Of a stretch of DNA of 64,000 bases, positions 35,821-45,170 are shown piece by piece. This DNA is from Treponema sp. (GTDB taxonomy: Bacteria; Spirochaetota; Spirochaetia; Treponematales; Treponemataceae): NCBI GenBank assembly GCA_016296655.1, contig JAEDIW010000003.1:1-64000 (forward strand). The letters run 5' to 3'. The notes below the pieces were generated by a model. The model worked only from the letters and a program-made list of their open reading frames with translations, ran no database searches and had not been told where the DNA came from. The first letter of the stretch is position 1; every line of letters begins with the position of its first letter. The position numbers and the translations under genes were made by a program.

Positions 35821-36132
35821 ATGAGTAGTGTCCACAAGAAAATTGATGAAACAACGCTGGGACAGCTTCTGCAGCTTTCCAGACTGTCGCCAGAAGCGAC
35901 TGACATTGAAACGTTAAAAAAACAGGTTGAAGAAATCGTCGGTTATTTTGATTTGCTTTCCAAATACGATGACAGCGAAAATCCTTATGATGCATATCCT
36001 TCGACACAGGCTGACAAGCTGCGTGCTGATGAAGTTGTGCCAGGACTTGACATTTCTGATGTAAAGAAAGTTACCAAAGATTTTATGGACGGATATTTCC
36101 AGGTTCCAAAAGTCATTGGGGAAGGCGCATAA
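35821..36132 (+). CDS. gatC: Asp/Glu-tRNA amidotransferase subunit GatC
   Basis: Small structural subunit (103 aa) of the GatCAB complex that amidates Glu-tRNA(Gln) and/or Asp-tRNA(Asn). The helical N-terminus LGQLLQLSRLSPEATDIETL and the tail VPGLDISDV...GYFQVPKVIGE are typical. It lies 26 bp upstream of gatA. No gatB is in the window, so it must be encoded elsewhere. Confidence 0.9.
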   Translation: MSSVHKKIDETTLGQLLQLSRLSPEATDIETLKKQVEEIVGYFDLLSKYDDSENPYDAYPSTQADKLRADEVVPGLDISDVKKVTKDFMDGYFQVPKVIGEGA

Positions 36133-36158
36133 GACAGAATTTAAAAGCAGGTAAGATA

Positions 36159-37667
36159 ATGAAATACACTATTAACGAAACCCGTTCTGACTTAAAGTCG
36201 GGAAAAGTAACAAGTGTTCAGCTTGTAAAAGAATCTATTGAAACGTTTGAAGCAGACAGAAATTCTGCTCTCCCTTTGAATGCTTTCCTTGAAATGTTTG
36301 ATGATGCAGAAAAAAAAGCTGAAGCTTGTGACAGGGAAATTGCACAGGCTAGAGCAGAAGGTAAACTTGATGAACTTTTTGAAAAAAAGCCTTTACTTGG
36401 ACTGCCGTTCGCTGTAAAAGACAATATTTCTGTTAAAGGCAAGCGTTTGACTTGTGGCAGTAAAATTCTTGAAGGTTATGTTGCCCCGTACAACGCAACT
36501 GTAATTGCACGACTTGAAGAAAAAGGTGCCATACCTTTGGGACGCTGCAATCAGGACGAATTTGCAATGGGTTCTTCAACAGAATATTCAAGCTACGGAC
36601 CTACTAGAAATCCGATTAACCGCGAATATGTTTCAGGCGGCTCTTCAGGTGGACCGGCAGCTGCAGTTTCAGCAAACCAGGCATTGTTCGGACTTGGTAC
36701 AGAAACTGGTGGTTCTGTACGTTTGCCGGCTTCTTACTGCGGCATTTACGGTTTGAAAACAACTTACGGAGTTTTAAGCCGATGGGGTGTTGTTGCCTAC
36801 GGAAGTTCGCTCGATCAGGTTGGCCTTTTGGGACATACTCCGGACGACATTGCACTTCCTTTGAGCGTTATGGCAGGTGAAGATTTTTATGACGACACAA
36901 GTGCTGATTTGCCGGGCCGTGAAGATTTGCTTGAACTGAAGCCTTATAACAACGGGGACCTTTCAACCTTAAAAATTGCAATTCCACGTCAGTTCCTTGA
37001 AAATAAAGGGCTTGACAGCGATGTTGAAGAAGTTTTCAGTCAGACACGTAACTGGTTTGAATCAAAGGGCGCAAAAATTGACGTTGTGGACATTCCTGTT
37101 CTGGATGCTGCAATTGCCAGCTATTACGTAATTGCCCTTTCAGAAGCAGCTTCTAACCTCAGCCGCTTTGATGGAATCCGTTACGGTCGCCGTGTAGATC
37201 CAGGTGAAGGCTACGATGAACTTTATATTAAGACCCGCAGTGAAGGCTTTGGTCCGGAAGTAAAACGCCGCATTGTAATTGGCAATTACGTTCTGTCGGA
37301 ACAGTTTTCAGGTGATACATACAAAAAAGGCATGACAGTTCGTGCTCGAATTCAGCGTGAAATGGCAAAACTTTTTGAAAGCTATGACATGGTTCTTTGT
37401 CCGACCTGTCCTACAACAGCCTTTAAACTGGGGCAGAAAGTTGACAGTCCTCTGGAAATGTACCTGAGTGACCTTTACACAACTTTTGTAAATCTTGCCC
37501 GCATTACATCACTTTCGGTTCCTGCTGGAAATGCAAAATCCAGCGGAATGCCTGTAGGAATTCAGTTTGCAGGACCAATGTTCGGTGAAGCAAAGATTCT
37601 GCAGATTGCAAAAGCCTGGGACCTTGAGCATGCAGGCTGTGGTATTCCATGTAAGGCAAATTCCTGA
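36159..37667 (+). CDS. gatA: Asp/Glu-tRNA amidotransferase subunit GatA
   Basis: Amidase-signature subunit (502 aa) that releases ammonia from glutamine for transamidation. The catalytic Lys is in FAVKDNISVKG, and the Ser-cisSer pair in the Gly/Ser-rich run SGGSSGGPAAAVSANQALFG and the following GTETGGSVRLPA. ATG follows an AGGTAAG-type site. It ends at a strong bidirectional terminator. Confidence 0.95.
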   Translation: MKYTINETRSDLKSGKVTSVQLVKESIETFEADRNSALPLNAFLEMFDDAEKKAEACDREIAQARAEGKLDELFEKKPLLGLPFAVKDNISVKGKRLTCGSKILEGYVAPYNATVIARLEEKGAIPLGRCNQDEFAMGSSTEYSSYGPTRNPINREYVSGGSSGGPAAAVSANQALFGLGTETGGSVRLPASYCGIYGLKTTYGVLSRWGVVAYGSSLDQVGLLGHTPDDIALPLSVMAGEDFYDDTSADLPGREDLLELKPYNNGDLSTLKIAIPRQFLENKGLDSDVEEVFSQTRNWFESKGAKIDVVDIPVLDAAIASYYVIALSEAASNLSRFDGIRYGRRVDPGEGYDELYIKTRSEGFGPEVKRRIVIGNYVLSEQFSGDTYKKGMTVRARIQREMAKLFESYDMVLCPTCPTTAFKLGQKVDSPLEMYLSDLYTTFVNLARITSLSVPAGNAKSSGMPVGIQFAGPMFGEAKILQIAKAWDLEHAGCGIPCKANS

Positions 37668-37690
37668 AAAACTTTTCAGATATTTATAAA

Positions 37691-37747
37691 AAAAGACAGC
37701 CCTGAAAGCTTTGTAAGTTTTTAATGCTTTGCAGACGGCTGTCTTTT
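37691..37747. terminator. bidirectional Rho-independent terminator
   Basis: Arms AAAAGACAGCC (37691-37701) and GGCTGTCTTTT (37737-37747) with A- and T-runs on the two sides. It serves gatA and the convergent 905-residue protein gene. Confidence 0.8.
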
Positions 37748-37795
37748 TTTTACTACAGGGATTTTTATGCTTCAAAAATCATGAATTGCAAAATC

Positions 37796-40513
37796 CTATG
37801 CATTGTCAGAACCTTCAATTTCAAAATCTTCCTGAGTTATTTTTTCTGCGGAATCATCCCATTTTCCTTTATTTGTAAGATGCTTTACAGTATTAAGATA
37901 AGAAGAAATGTGTTCCAGATACAATCTGTATACCAGTTTGAAATTTATGCTGTCGGCATTTTTTGCAAGAATTTCTGTTACAATCTGTCTGCAACTTAAA
38001 ATATTCTGATAGTTCAGAAACAGGTTTCGGCTACGCTTATGCATTTTTTTGAGCATTGGAATAAGAACTGTCCTTGCATGAGGCTGGAAAAGCCAGAAAT
38101 AAAAAAAGTCTAGAGCATCAAAAACAAGACTTTTCAAAACTCTTGGATTTTCAGCCTTAAGCCTTTCAACAACAAGTTCTGGCTTTTTCAGTGCTTTCAC
38201 AATATCAACTGTCGGAAAGAGAAATTCAAGATGCGTACAAGTCCGCTGCATCTGGTAAAACTTTCTGCGGTAGTCGAGTTTGCGCAGACTGATGTTTTTT
38301 TTCCTTGTGCTTAATCCTTCAATTATTCCTCCCAAAATGTCAGATGCCAGCTTTGAAATAATTGAAGCAAATTTTTGCAGCATATCGTTGATTTCCGGCA
38401 ATGCAATTCCAAATATCAGCATTGCGGAACCAAAAATCGAATTCAGGAAAAATGCAAAAGGAATGGCAATTACGCTGCGGAAAAAATTTGCAATTGCGTC
38501 GCTTTTCGGAAGGCCTCGCAGGACATTATGGAAAGAAATGTAAAAACCGTTTACAATAGACATGACTGTATAGACGATTATAGGATTTGTCGCAATGGTC
38601 ATGCCAAGTTTTTCCTGAAGCAGCCAGGTTTTTGCAAATGAGTCAATCAGCGGAACTGAAATTCCTGTAAAAAACAGGGAATCTGAAATCCTGCTCCAGT
38701 CAATGTAACTTGTCCAGTGCAAAAGTTTGGAGCGGTGCCTGCAGTCGCCAGAAACTACGGCCTGAATGATGTTCCTTATGCCTGTGATTGCAAACCAGAT
38801 TACAGCCCCAAAATATTTCAGGATAAACCAGTCTTTTGTAAGGTACATTGCCAGAAAAGCAGGAATAAAGCCTGCTACGATTTTTATGATATTTTTGAAT
38901 TTTGTAGGCATGAACTGCCAGTAGTAAGAAATGCCTTTTGCTTTTTTTGCTGCAAGTTCCTGTTTTTTTTCAAAATCAGCACTGTATTCGCCCAATGCAA
39001 CCAGATTCGCCTCTTCACTTGAATTTGAATAAGGCTGAGCAATCCATTCAGAATTTATTTTTATGAATTTTGAGGTGAACGGCAGATGAAATCCCTTTTT
39101 GGGCAGAAAGTTTTCCCGATATGTTGCCGGAATGTTTACAGGCAGCAGTTTTTTGTCCTTATGCTTGAGAACGAATTTCTGGGCACCGGCAGGCAGGGTT
39201 TCAAGCAAGGCAAAGCCCATGCCAGTTCTTTCTTCACTTGCTTTGCCGACAGAATCAGTTCCCCAGCGGTCGTAAAGCATCTGATATTCATACCAGTTGA
39301 AAAGCTCATCCAGATGCAAAAGAATTTTATTGAGCTGCTCGGCGTGATATTTTGCATCATAAAGTAAAGTTTCCTGTGGAGCTGCATCACTGGTTTGAGG
39401 CATGTTAACAAGAACGGCAATTCGTTCAGACATTTTTTTGATGGCTTTTTTCAGCTTTGCAGTGTTCTTTTCGTTTATAAAAGTTCTGATTTTTGCAATT
39501 TGCGCAAGATAAGGAGATTGCCTGGTTTTAAAATCCTTTGAGTTGAATATTTCAATGTTCGTGATGCGTCCCTTGCATTCAAACAGAAGTTCCAGAACTT
39601 CATAATCCGTAAGGCCTGCAAGATTGAGAGTTACTCTGTTGTCGTTTGACAGTTTTTCAATCTGCTGGAAAAAATCTTCTGGACTGCTGAAAACTTTTGA
39701 AACTTTCGTAATCTTTTCATGGTCTTCAGCCTGCTCAATCGACTGCCTGAAAAATTCAACAGTTTCGTCTTTATTCAGAAAGCTCATCCAATGTTCTGCA
39801 TCAGGCAGATTGTTGGGTGTCCACATAAGCCTTACTTTTTTGCCATTAAACATGATGATGCTTTCTATGTTGATGCGTACTTTTATGTACATGTAACTTG
39901 CAGCCAGCAGAAGTTCGCGTACTGCTTCTTTAGGAGCATAATCATAGTAAATTACCGTCAGCCGCTTGATTCCTTTAATCCAGGCATCCATAATCAAATG
40001 CGTCGGAGTTTTGCGCCCCTTTGTGTAGGAATCATGGACATGGTGGTCAAATGCAATCTGATTCCATTCTTCAGGCATTTCCAGAAGATTGTATTTTTCA
40101 AGATAAGTGCGGATTGTCTTGGATTTTGCGCGCATGAGCATTGTAAAAATGTGCAGAAGTTCCAGTTGCTCTGTTTCGTTTTCCGAACGGACAATGCTTT
40201 TCATGATAGTCAGCAAAAGTCGTGCAGTATTTTTAGGCATGGAATTTTCGCTGCAGAAAATGACTTCATCCCTCAGCGAATGGAGTGCGCTAAGCCGTTC
40301 GTCAATTGTACCCTTGTCCATTGCATGAATGAGCAGCAGAATTGACTTTGCAACACGTAGCTGTTTTGGCTCCATCAGTTCCTTGATGCCGTGCGGATGC
40401 AAGTGGGCATTTAAAATAAGGTCGTCAGCAGATGCTGAATTTGTATTTTTTACGGACTTCAAAAATTCAAAAGTCTTTTTGTCCGTTGTGTCGAATAAGT
40501 ATTTATTTGTCAT
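37796..40513 (-). CDS. large membrane protein with degenerate PHP-like domain
   Basis: Unrecognised 905-residue protein. Around residues 150-210 the run FDHHVHDSYTKGRKTP, then AWIKGIKRLTVIYYD, resembles the start of a PHP-type metallo-phosphoesterase (D-x-H-x-H-x-S, then a Gly-Ile/Asp strand), although spacing and later metal ligands are not all evident. A soluble middle part follows. About residues 530-720 hold several membrane segments (for example FIPAFLAMYLTKDWFILKYF), and a soluble helical C-terminus closes it. A guess is a membrane-anchored phosphoesterase or sensor. Its promoter leaves almost no leader. Confidence 0.6.
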   Translation of the reverse strand: MTNKYLFDTTDKKTFEFLKSVKNTNSASADDLILNAHLHPHGIKELMEPKQLRVAKSILLLIHAMDKGTIDERLSALHSLRDEVIFCSENSMPKNTARLLLTIMKSIVRSENETEQLELLHIFTMLMRAKSKTIRTYLEKYNLLEMPEEWNQIAFDHHVHDSYTKGRKTPTHLIMDAWIKGIKRLTVIYYDYAPKEAVRELLLAASYMYIKVRINIESIIMFNGKKVRLMWTPNNLPDAEHWMSFLNKDETVEFFRQSIEQAEDHEKITKVSKVFSSPEDFFQQIEKLSNDNRVTLNLAGLTDYEVLELLFECKGRITNIEIFNSKDFKTRQSPYLAQIAKIRTFINEKNTAKLKKAIKKMSERIAVLVNMPQTSDAAPQETLLYDAKYHAEQLNKILLHLDELFNWYEYQMLYDRWGTDSVGKASEERTGMGFALLETLPAGAQKFVLKHKDKKLLPVNIPATYRENFLPKKGFHLPFTSKFIKINSEWIAQPYSNSSEEANLVALGEYSADFEKKQELAAKKAKGISYYWQFMPTKFKNIIKIVAGFIPAFLAMYLTKDWFILKYFGAVIWFAITGIRNIIQAVVSGDCRHRSKLLHWTSYIDWSRISDSLFFTGISVPLIDSFAKTWLLQEKLGMTIATNPIIVYTVMSIVNGFYISFHNVLRGLPKSDAIANFFRSVIAIPFAFFLNSIFGSAMLIFGIALPEINDMLQKFASIISKLASDILGGIIEGLSTRKKNISLRKLDYRRKFYQMQRTCTHLEFLFPTVDIVKALKKPELVVERLKAENPRVLKSLVFDALDFFYFWLFQPHARTVLIPMLKKMHKRSRNLFLNYQNILSCRQIVTEILAKNADSINFKLVYRLYLEHISSYLNTVKHLTNKGKWDDSAEKITQEDFEIEGSDNA

Positions 40514-40524
40514 ATTGGGAAACT

Positions 40525-40552
40525 ATTATATCACAAAAAAGCCAGCAGGCAA
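40525..40552 (-). promoter_or_regulatory. promoter of the PHP-like membrane protein gene, near-leaderless
   Basis: On the minus strand: -35 TTGCCT (40552-40547), a 16-bp spacer, -10 TATAAT (40530-40525), then 11 nt to the ATG at 40513. The leader would be about 4 nt and there is no ribosome binding site. Confidence 0.55.
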
Positions 40553-40699
40553 GCATAAAAAGGTTTTGTAAGTAAAGTTAATTTGTTGTATACAAAAGAA
40601 ATACGCTTGTTGCGGCGGAGTGCATGATGTGTGAGCAGTTCTACAAGTTTAAGAAAGTCCGTGACTTCAATAATCGTAAAAGTACTTTGTTTTTCCTGC

Positions 40700-41162
40700 A
40701 AAAAGGACTGTACGAAAGATTCGTCATTCTACCATAAAAGAAACATTGCTGGATTGTCTCAGGCGGGAAAAAGATGCTTCCCTCAAAGGTGGAATTTATC
40801 ACAAAATTCAGATTGACCTGACTTATAATTCCAATCACATTGAAGGCTCTAAACTCTCACACGACCAGACCCGCTTTATTTTTGAAACAAAAACTATTGG
40901 CATTACGGACAGGGCTGTAAAAGTTGATGATATTGTTGAAACTGTAAATCACTTCCGCTGCATTGATTTGATAATCGAAGGAGCGCATACAAAACTTTCT
41001 GAAAGTTTTATAAAACAACTTCATTTTATTTTAAAGTCTGGCACAACCGACAGCCAGAAATCCTGGTTTAAAGTTGGAGATTATAAAATGCTGGAAAATG
41101 AAGTTTGTGGAAGTGAAACAACAAAGCCTGCAGAAGTTTCAGAAGCAATAAAAACTCTTTAA
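40700..41162 (+). pseudogene. Fic-family protein, N-terminal remnant
   Basis: The frame reads TIKETLL...HKIQIDLTYNSNHIEGSKLS, then TIGITDRAVKVDDIVETVNH, matching the N-terminal half of Fic/DOC proteins. It includes the S/T-x-x-x-E-G/N inhibitory helix motif (SNHIEG). It ends at a stop after EVSEAIKTL, exactly where the catalytic HxFx(D/E)GNGR segment should follow. No Fic core is found downstream, so AMPylation activity is absent. No credible start with a ribosome binding site is seen. Confidence 0.7.
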
Positions 41163-41515
41163 AAGCCTGATGGGAGGCCGCTCTTTTTCTGGATAATTGA
41201 AACAAAAATCGTTGAAGAACTTGTGTCCTGTTACTTTTTCGTACAGTTCTGCATCTACAATCATTTTTCCATCTCAAAAAAAAAGTCTATACTAATGGAA
41301 ATGCCGAATATGTTTTTGTCCAAATCAAGCAAATCCTGAAATGAAAATGTCATGGTCGAAAAGAGCCGCCACAAACTCTCATGCAGAAAGGAAAAAGGTC
41401 GCTTTTCCCAAGAAATTCAGGATTTTTTGTGAGGATTTCTTTCATCTTGCACTCCGTTTCTTTTACTTTCTTGAAAAGCTAGAGCTGCTTTTGCCTGCGG
41501 AAATTTCATACTCTC
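41163..41515. other. intergenic stretch after the Fic remnant
   Basis: No convincing gene on either strand; several short frames of low-complexity composition only. On the minus strand the phrase FSFQDLLDLDKNIFGISI could be a protein tail but matches nothing I recognise. Confidence 0.3.
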
Positions 41516-42049
41516 TCAAGGCAGAATGGCTCGCTGGGCAAAATCGGATGCGTCCACAAAATCATCTTGAGCCGGGTCTGTGGTGCTTCCTAGTTTTTCA
41601 ATCAGTCTCCAGTTATGGCTTACAAACCATTTTATAGAATCGATTTCTTCGCTGCTAAGATTAAAATCCTCGATGCTCGCCAAATCCATAACTTTAATAA
41701 AGCGGGGATTTTCTTCAATGGTGACAGCTGTGTGCTGTTCTTCCCAGGTTTTATCTGGGGTAAAAGGTCTTTTGCGAAGAAGGGCGATTTTTTCACCCTC
41801 CCAGCGCATAAAAGCATCTTCATCATCAAAAAGAAAGTTTACATTGCAAGTCCTTCCGATTGCACCATCAGGCCCTAGAGTGCCAAAAAATCCAAAGTCC
41901 TCGTAAACATTTCCGTCTTCACCGCCTTCCAGAAGATTTTTTGCCTCCAGATTCCCTTTTGAAACCTCTTTTTTACACCATTCAAGGGCGTTCCACAAAA
42001 GAGAATTTCTGCCGTTTTTACATTTTTCGTAGAGTTCATTTATGGTCAT
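41516..42049 (-). CDS. hypothetical protein of the FliG-like/PcfJ-like gene run
   Basis: Soluble acidic protein of about 177 residues, no family recognised. It opens MTINELYEKCKNGRNSLLW and includes FGTLGPDGAIGRTCNV and, near the end, IKWFVSHNWRLIEKLG. The start is doubtful. ATG 42049 lacks a close ribosome binding site, and GTG 42076 is nine codons upstream. An out-of-frame ATG at 42117 with GAGAAGG opens a 14-codon frame, hinting at a frameshifted 5' end. It is the last gene of a minus-strand run from 45.4 kb. Confidence 0.55.
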   Translation of the reverse strand: MTINELYEKCKNGRNSLLWNALEWCKKEVSKGNLEAKNLLEGGEDGNVYEDFGFFGTLGPDGAIGRTCNVNFLFDDEDAFMRWEGEKIALLRKRPFTPDKTWEEQHTAVTIEENPRFIKVMDLASIEDFNLSSEEIDSIKWFVSHNWRLIEKLGSTTDPAQDDFVDASDFAQRAILP

Positions 42050-42125
42050 TTTCTGCTTATTTTTTTTCTCCTTCACTCCGTGTCTTTGATTCTGCCCTTC
42101 GATTTTTCTTTTGCCATTTACCTTC

Positions 42126-42698
42126 TCATCTTGTTATCGTTTTCTCAGCTTCTTTTGCTTTTGCCTTCCATTCTGCGGCTTTTTCAGGATTAAAAAGCGG
42201 ATTTTCAGGATTTTTATTCTCATAGAGAGCGGCAAGTTCCTCCATATTCAAAACAACGCCAGATGGGGCAAGGTCATTTCTTGGTGTTTTAGAAGCCTCA
42301 TAGGCTGCCAGCCGCCATTTTTCTTCTTCAAGAAAATGTTCTTCCGTTAAATCTTTTTCATCAGAAGTTATTCTTTTTACCATCGCACGGATTGCAAGAC
42401 CTTCCATAGCCCATGGGCTTCCAAGCCTAGCAGCCTTTTCAATGTAAGAAAGTGATTTCTCTTCGTCTTCTTCTGATGACTGAAAGATGAAATACAAATC
42501 CATGAGGGCAAGAATGTTTTCTTTTTCAGCCATGTCTTCCAAAAAAGCAAGGTTCTTTTCAACATCATGTCCGTCTTCAACTTCAAGAGCGGCAAGCTCA
42601 ATTTGTGCATCAAGACTTCCTGTTTGAGCCTTTTTGTGAAGTTTTTTAATGTTTTCGTCTTTGAGATACTGTGAATGATTAATTCCTGGATTTTTCAT
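42126..42698 (-). CDS. Sel1-like/TPR-type repeat protein
   Basis: Protein of 190 residues with at least two Sel1-like helical repeats (HKKAQTGSLDAQIELAALEV, and IEKAARLGSPWAMEGLAIRA), likely a protein-interaction scaffold. The C-terminal part is charged and helical. No signal peptide. Its ATG comes 3 bp after the PcfJ-like stop, and no separate ribosome binding site is seen, so translation is probably coupled to the gene before it. Confidence 0.62.
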   Translation of the reverse strand: MKNPGINHSQYLKDENIKKLHKKAQTGSLDAQIELAALEVEDGHDVEKNLAFLEDMAEKENILALMDLYFIFQSSEEDEEKSLSYIEKAARLGSPWAMEGLAIRAMVKRITSDEKDLTEEHFLEEEKWRLAAYEASKTPRNDLAPSGVVLNMEELAALYENKNPENPLFNPEKAAEWKAKAKEAEKTITR

Positions 42699-42701
42699 AT
42701 T

Positions 42702-44381
42702 TTATTTTACACTCCTTAATGCATGTCTTCCATGCCATTTTTCCAATACTGAATTTTCTTCTGTCCCGGGACTTGCGTTTCTGTCAATCCGTTCCTGGAG
42801 GATTTCTTTTTCACGGACTTCTATGCAGATTTTGTACTGTCCATCTTTTTGGACATAAACAATCGTACATTCTTTTTTCTCAACGCTTTCTGCATAGCTT
42901 GCCACGCAGTTGTGAAGGGCAGTTCCTATTTCGCAAAGCTGGTAGCTGTCTTTTGGCAGGCGGAAGGAAAAGCCGTCTATGTCGTCTTCAAGTTTTTCCT
43001 GTTCCCGGCTGTATTTAAATACAATGTTTTTGTTTTTAACCTGATAAGAAATATTTGAAAGCGCGTCATGGTTGAACTTTGTAAAGCCGTCTTCAAGAAT
43101 ATCTTTGACCAACTCTTCTGGAAGATGATTAAAATATCGGGCGAACATTTCCATAGCGTCGCTTTTTTCATACCAGTCTTCGTCTCCGTCCTCGTCATAA
43201 GTTTTCTTTAAGAGCAGATTCATGCAAGGAATTTCTCCCCGTTTTTTTATGCATTTTTTGCAAAAGAAAACAAGGCTTTTGCGGTCAAAGTGGTTTATTT
43301 CATTTATGTTATCTTCACTTTCTATTACGCGGTTGTAAAGATTAATGTCTTTAAAGCCCCCATCATGCAGCCTCATGTAAGAAAGCAGGACTTGAGGATT
43401 TTCAGAAAAGGATTTTCGCAAGGTTCTGTAGTTTTTTATGTGTGCCTTTCTTAAAAAACGGTTCAAAACCTTTGTGTCTTTGCGGTTGTATTTAAAGTGA
43501 AACTTCATATCATAAAGTTCCTCTCTCATAAGAATGCCGTAAAGAAGCGGTTCGCAGGGAAGCTTTGTAAAAATATACATTTCCGAAAGATAACGCTTTT
43601 TTCCTGTATTCTTGTCTTCGAGTACGGAATCATGGAAGGAAGGCGCGGCGGAAAGCCCTGTGTATTTTTGGGCAAGAATGCCTAATTTTTCATGGGAGGC
43701 TTTTAGAATAGCTGAAGGAAGTGTTTTTGTTTCAAGTTCCCTAAAAAAATGCATGGCCTTTTTGTGAATTTCATACGGAAGATTTTCTTTTTTTTCTCCG
43801 CGGGCGGGAGAAAAAATTTTCTTGCCGTTGTAAATAAGGTCATGAATATCGCTAAAAACACTTCCTTTCTTCATGTCAAAAAAAATATTTTCTTCTTTTA
43901 ATGTCGGAACTTCATCAATAGGTGAAATTTGCCATTTTCTTTTTGCGCGGTCAAACGAAGTGAAAGAAACTTTTAACGTTAGACTTTTATAATCAACAAG
44001 GATTTTTGCGCCGGCGCAATTTTTTGAAAGGCCCTCGTTGTCGCAAAAGTTTCTTTGAGCAAAAACGAATCTTTTTAACTTTTCTCGCCAGTCCAAATAA
44101 TCCTGCATCTCGCCGGAAGACAAGTCCTCAAGAACGTCGACTCCTTCAAACTGGGGCCTCTTTGGCCTTATGGGAACTTCCACAAATTCCACAAAGACAG
44201 AATCTTCGCTTTCGCCTGGAAGATTTTCCTCCGCCTTCCATTTTTTTTCGCTCTCGTCATAAATATAATTTGACTTGCTGTATTCGTTTTTTGGCCAGAC
44301 AGGAATTATTTTCTTTTCGGCGCCGGCCATTACAAAGTCAGAAGTCTGTATGTTCCTGTAAAAATATATTGTTTCCTGCAT
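42702..44381 (-). CDS. PcfJ-like protein
   Basis: Protein of 559 residues. The C-terminal part has the PcfJ-like pattern: LCEIGTALHNCVASYAESV, then an acidic/polar strand pair IVYVQKDGQYKICIEVRE and a late Arg-Asn segment. PcfJ was named from conjugative plasmid pCF10, and its biochemical role is not established. The N-terminal half is not recognised. ATG 44381 follows GGGGGAAAG; the frame is open to 44429. The segment DGFTKFNHDALSNISYQ is repeated in the remnant at 28542-28913. Confidence 0.65.
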   Translation of the reverse strand: MQETIYFYRNIQTSDFVMAGAEKKIIPVWPKNEYSKSNYIYDESEKKWKAEENLPGESEDSVFVEFVEVPIRPKRPQFEGVDVLEDLSSGEMQDYLDWREKLKRFVFAQRNFCDNEGLSKNCAGAKILVDYKSLTLKVSFTSFDRAKRKWQISPIDEVPTLKEENIFFDMKKGSVFSDIHDLIYNGKKIFSPARGEKKENLPYEIHKKAMHFFRELETKTLPSAILKASHEKLGILAQKYTGLSAAPSFHDSVLEDKNTGKKRYLSEMYIFTKLPCEPLLYGILMREELYDMKFHFKYNRKDTKVLNRFLRKAHIKNYRTLRKSFSENPQVLLSYMRLHDGGFKDINLYNRVIESEDNINEINHFDRKSLVFFCKKCIKKRGEIPCMNLLLKKTYDEDGDEDWYEKSDAMEMFARYFNHLPEELVKDILEDGFTKFNHDALSNISYQVKNKNIVFKYSREQEKLEDDIDGFSFRLPKDSYQLCEIGTALHNCVASYAESVEKKECTIVYVQKDGQYKICIEVREKEILQERIDRNASPGTEENSVLEKWHGRHALRSVK

Positions 44382-44425
44382 TTTCTTTCCCCCAAAAAAA
44401 ATCAACACTCGCTGCGAAGAAAAAA

Positions 44426-45169
44426 TCACTCAATCATTTCTGAGGAAATCACAATATCTCCATCTTCTTCAAGTTTCTTAAGAATTGCCATTACCTTTTT
44501 CTGGCTTTCAAGGATATCGCTTTTTCTCACCGGCCCCATATATTCCATATCTTCCTGTAGCATTGCGGCGGCGCGGTGGCTCATGTTCCTAAAAACTTTG
44601 TCCTGAACGTCTATAGAAGCGTCTTTTAGGGCCTTTGCAAGTTCGTCATTAGAAACATCCCTCAACCACTTCTGGACGCCTCTGTCGTCCACTTGCGTCA
44701 AAATTTCCATGCTTGTTAGATGATGCTCGAGGTTCATGGAAAGAAGGGGATTTTCCGCAAACAAAGAGCCGGCCCTTTCTCGCATCATGGCCATAAAAAG
44801 CGCGTCCTTTTCGCCCAAAACTTCCCCTGCGGCCTTTGCCCCATAAAAGCCTGATTTTTTTAAGACAAATCCCACCGCACTTAAAACATCTGCGTCGCAA
44901 TTTTTCTTTTGGGAATAAGAATCCAGCAGGGCGGAAACTTTTTCTTGAACCTCTTTTGGCAATTTTTGCAAAGTGGACTTTCTTCGTGCTTCCGGCAAAT
45001 AGATTAAAATCTTCGCAAGATTTTCAATGTAGCCTGAAGAGATAAAATCTTCGATAATTGAAAAAGTTTTATCGTTCGCCTTATCAAAGCACTCGGCAAT
45101 TTTTTTGAGAATTTTGTCGGAGTTTTCACCGCTAGTGTCGTCAACAATCGTTGTTTTTTCTTTTGCCAT
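44426..45169 (-). CDS. FliG-like protein
   Basis: Protein of 247 residues whose C-terminal 90 residues are clearly FliG-type: the torque-helix segment VDDRGVQKWLRDVSNDELAK, then MSHRAAAMLQEDMEYMGPVR and the end GDIVIS. The middle (IENLAKILIYLP, then LQKLPKEVQEKVSALL) is like the FliG ARM region, but the N-terminal rotor-binding domain is shortened (FliG is about 330-350 aa). No flagellar gene is nearby; it sits with PcfJ-like and Sel1-like genes. It may be a repurposed paralogue of the motor switch protein. ATG 45169 follows GGAGGAGG. Confidence 0.72.
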   Translation of the reverse strand: MAKEKTTIVDDTSGENSDKILKKIAECFDKANDKTFSIIEDFISSGYIENLAKILIYLPEARRKSTLQKLPKEVQEKVSALLDSYSQKKNCDADVLSAVGFVLKKSGFYGAKAAGEVLGEKDALFMAMMRERAGSLFAENPLLSMNLEHHLTSMEILTQVDDRGVQKWLRDVSNDELAKALKDASIDVQDKVFRNMSHRAAAMLQEDMEYMGPVRKSDILESQKKVMAILKKLEEDGDIVISSEMIE

Positions 45170-45170
45170 A

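Noticed and set aside
37509..40571. Many long frames antisense to gatA and the 905-residue protein gene.
   Set aside because: Codon-shadow frames with low-complexity Phe/Ser/Cys composition, no starts with ribosome binding sites and no recognisable domains.
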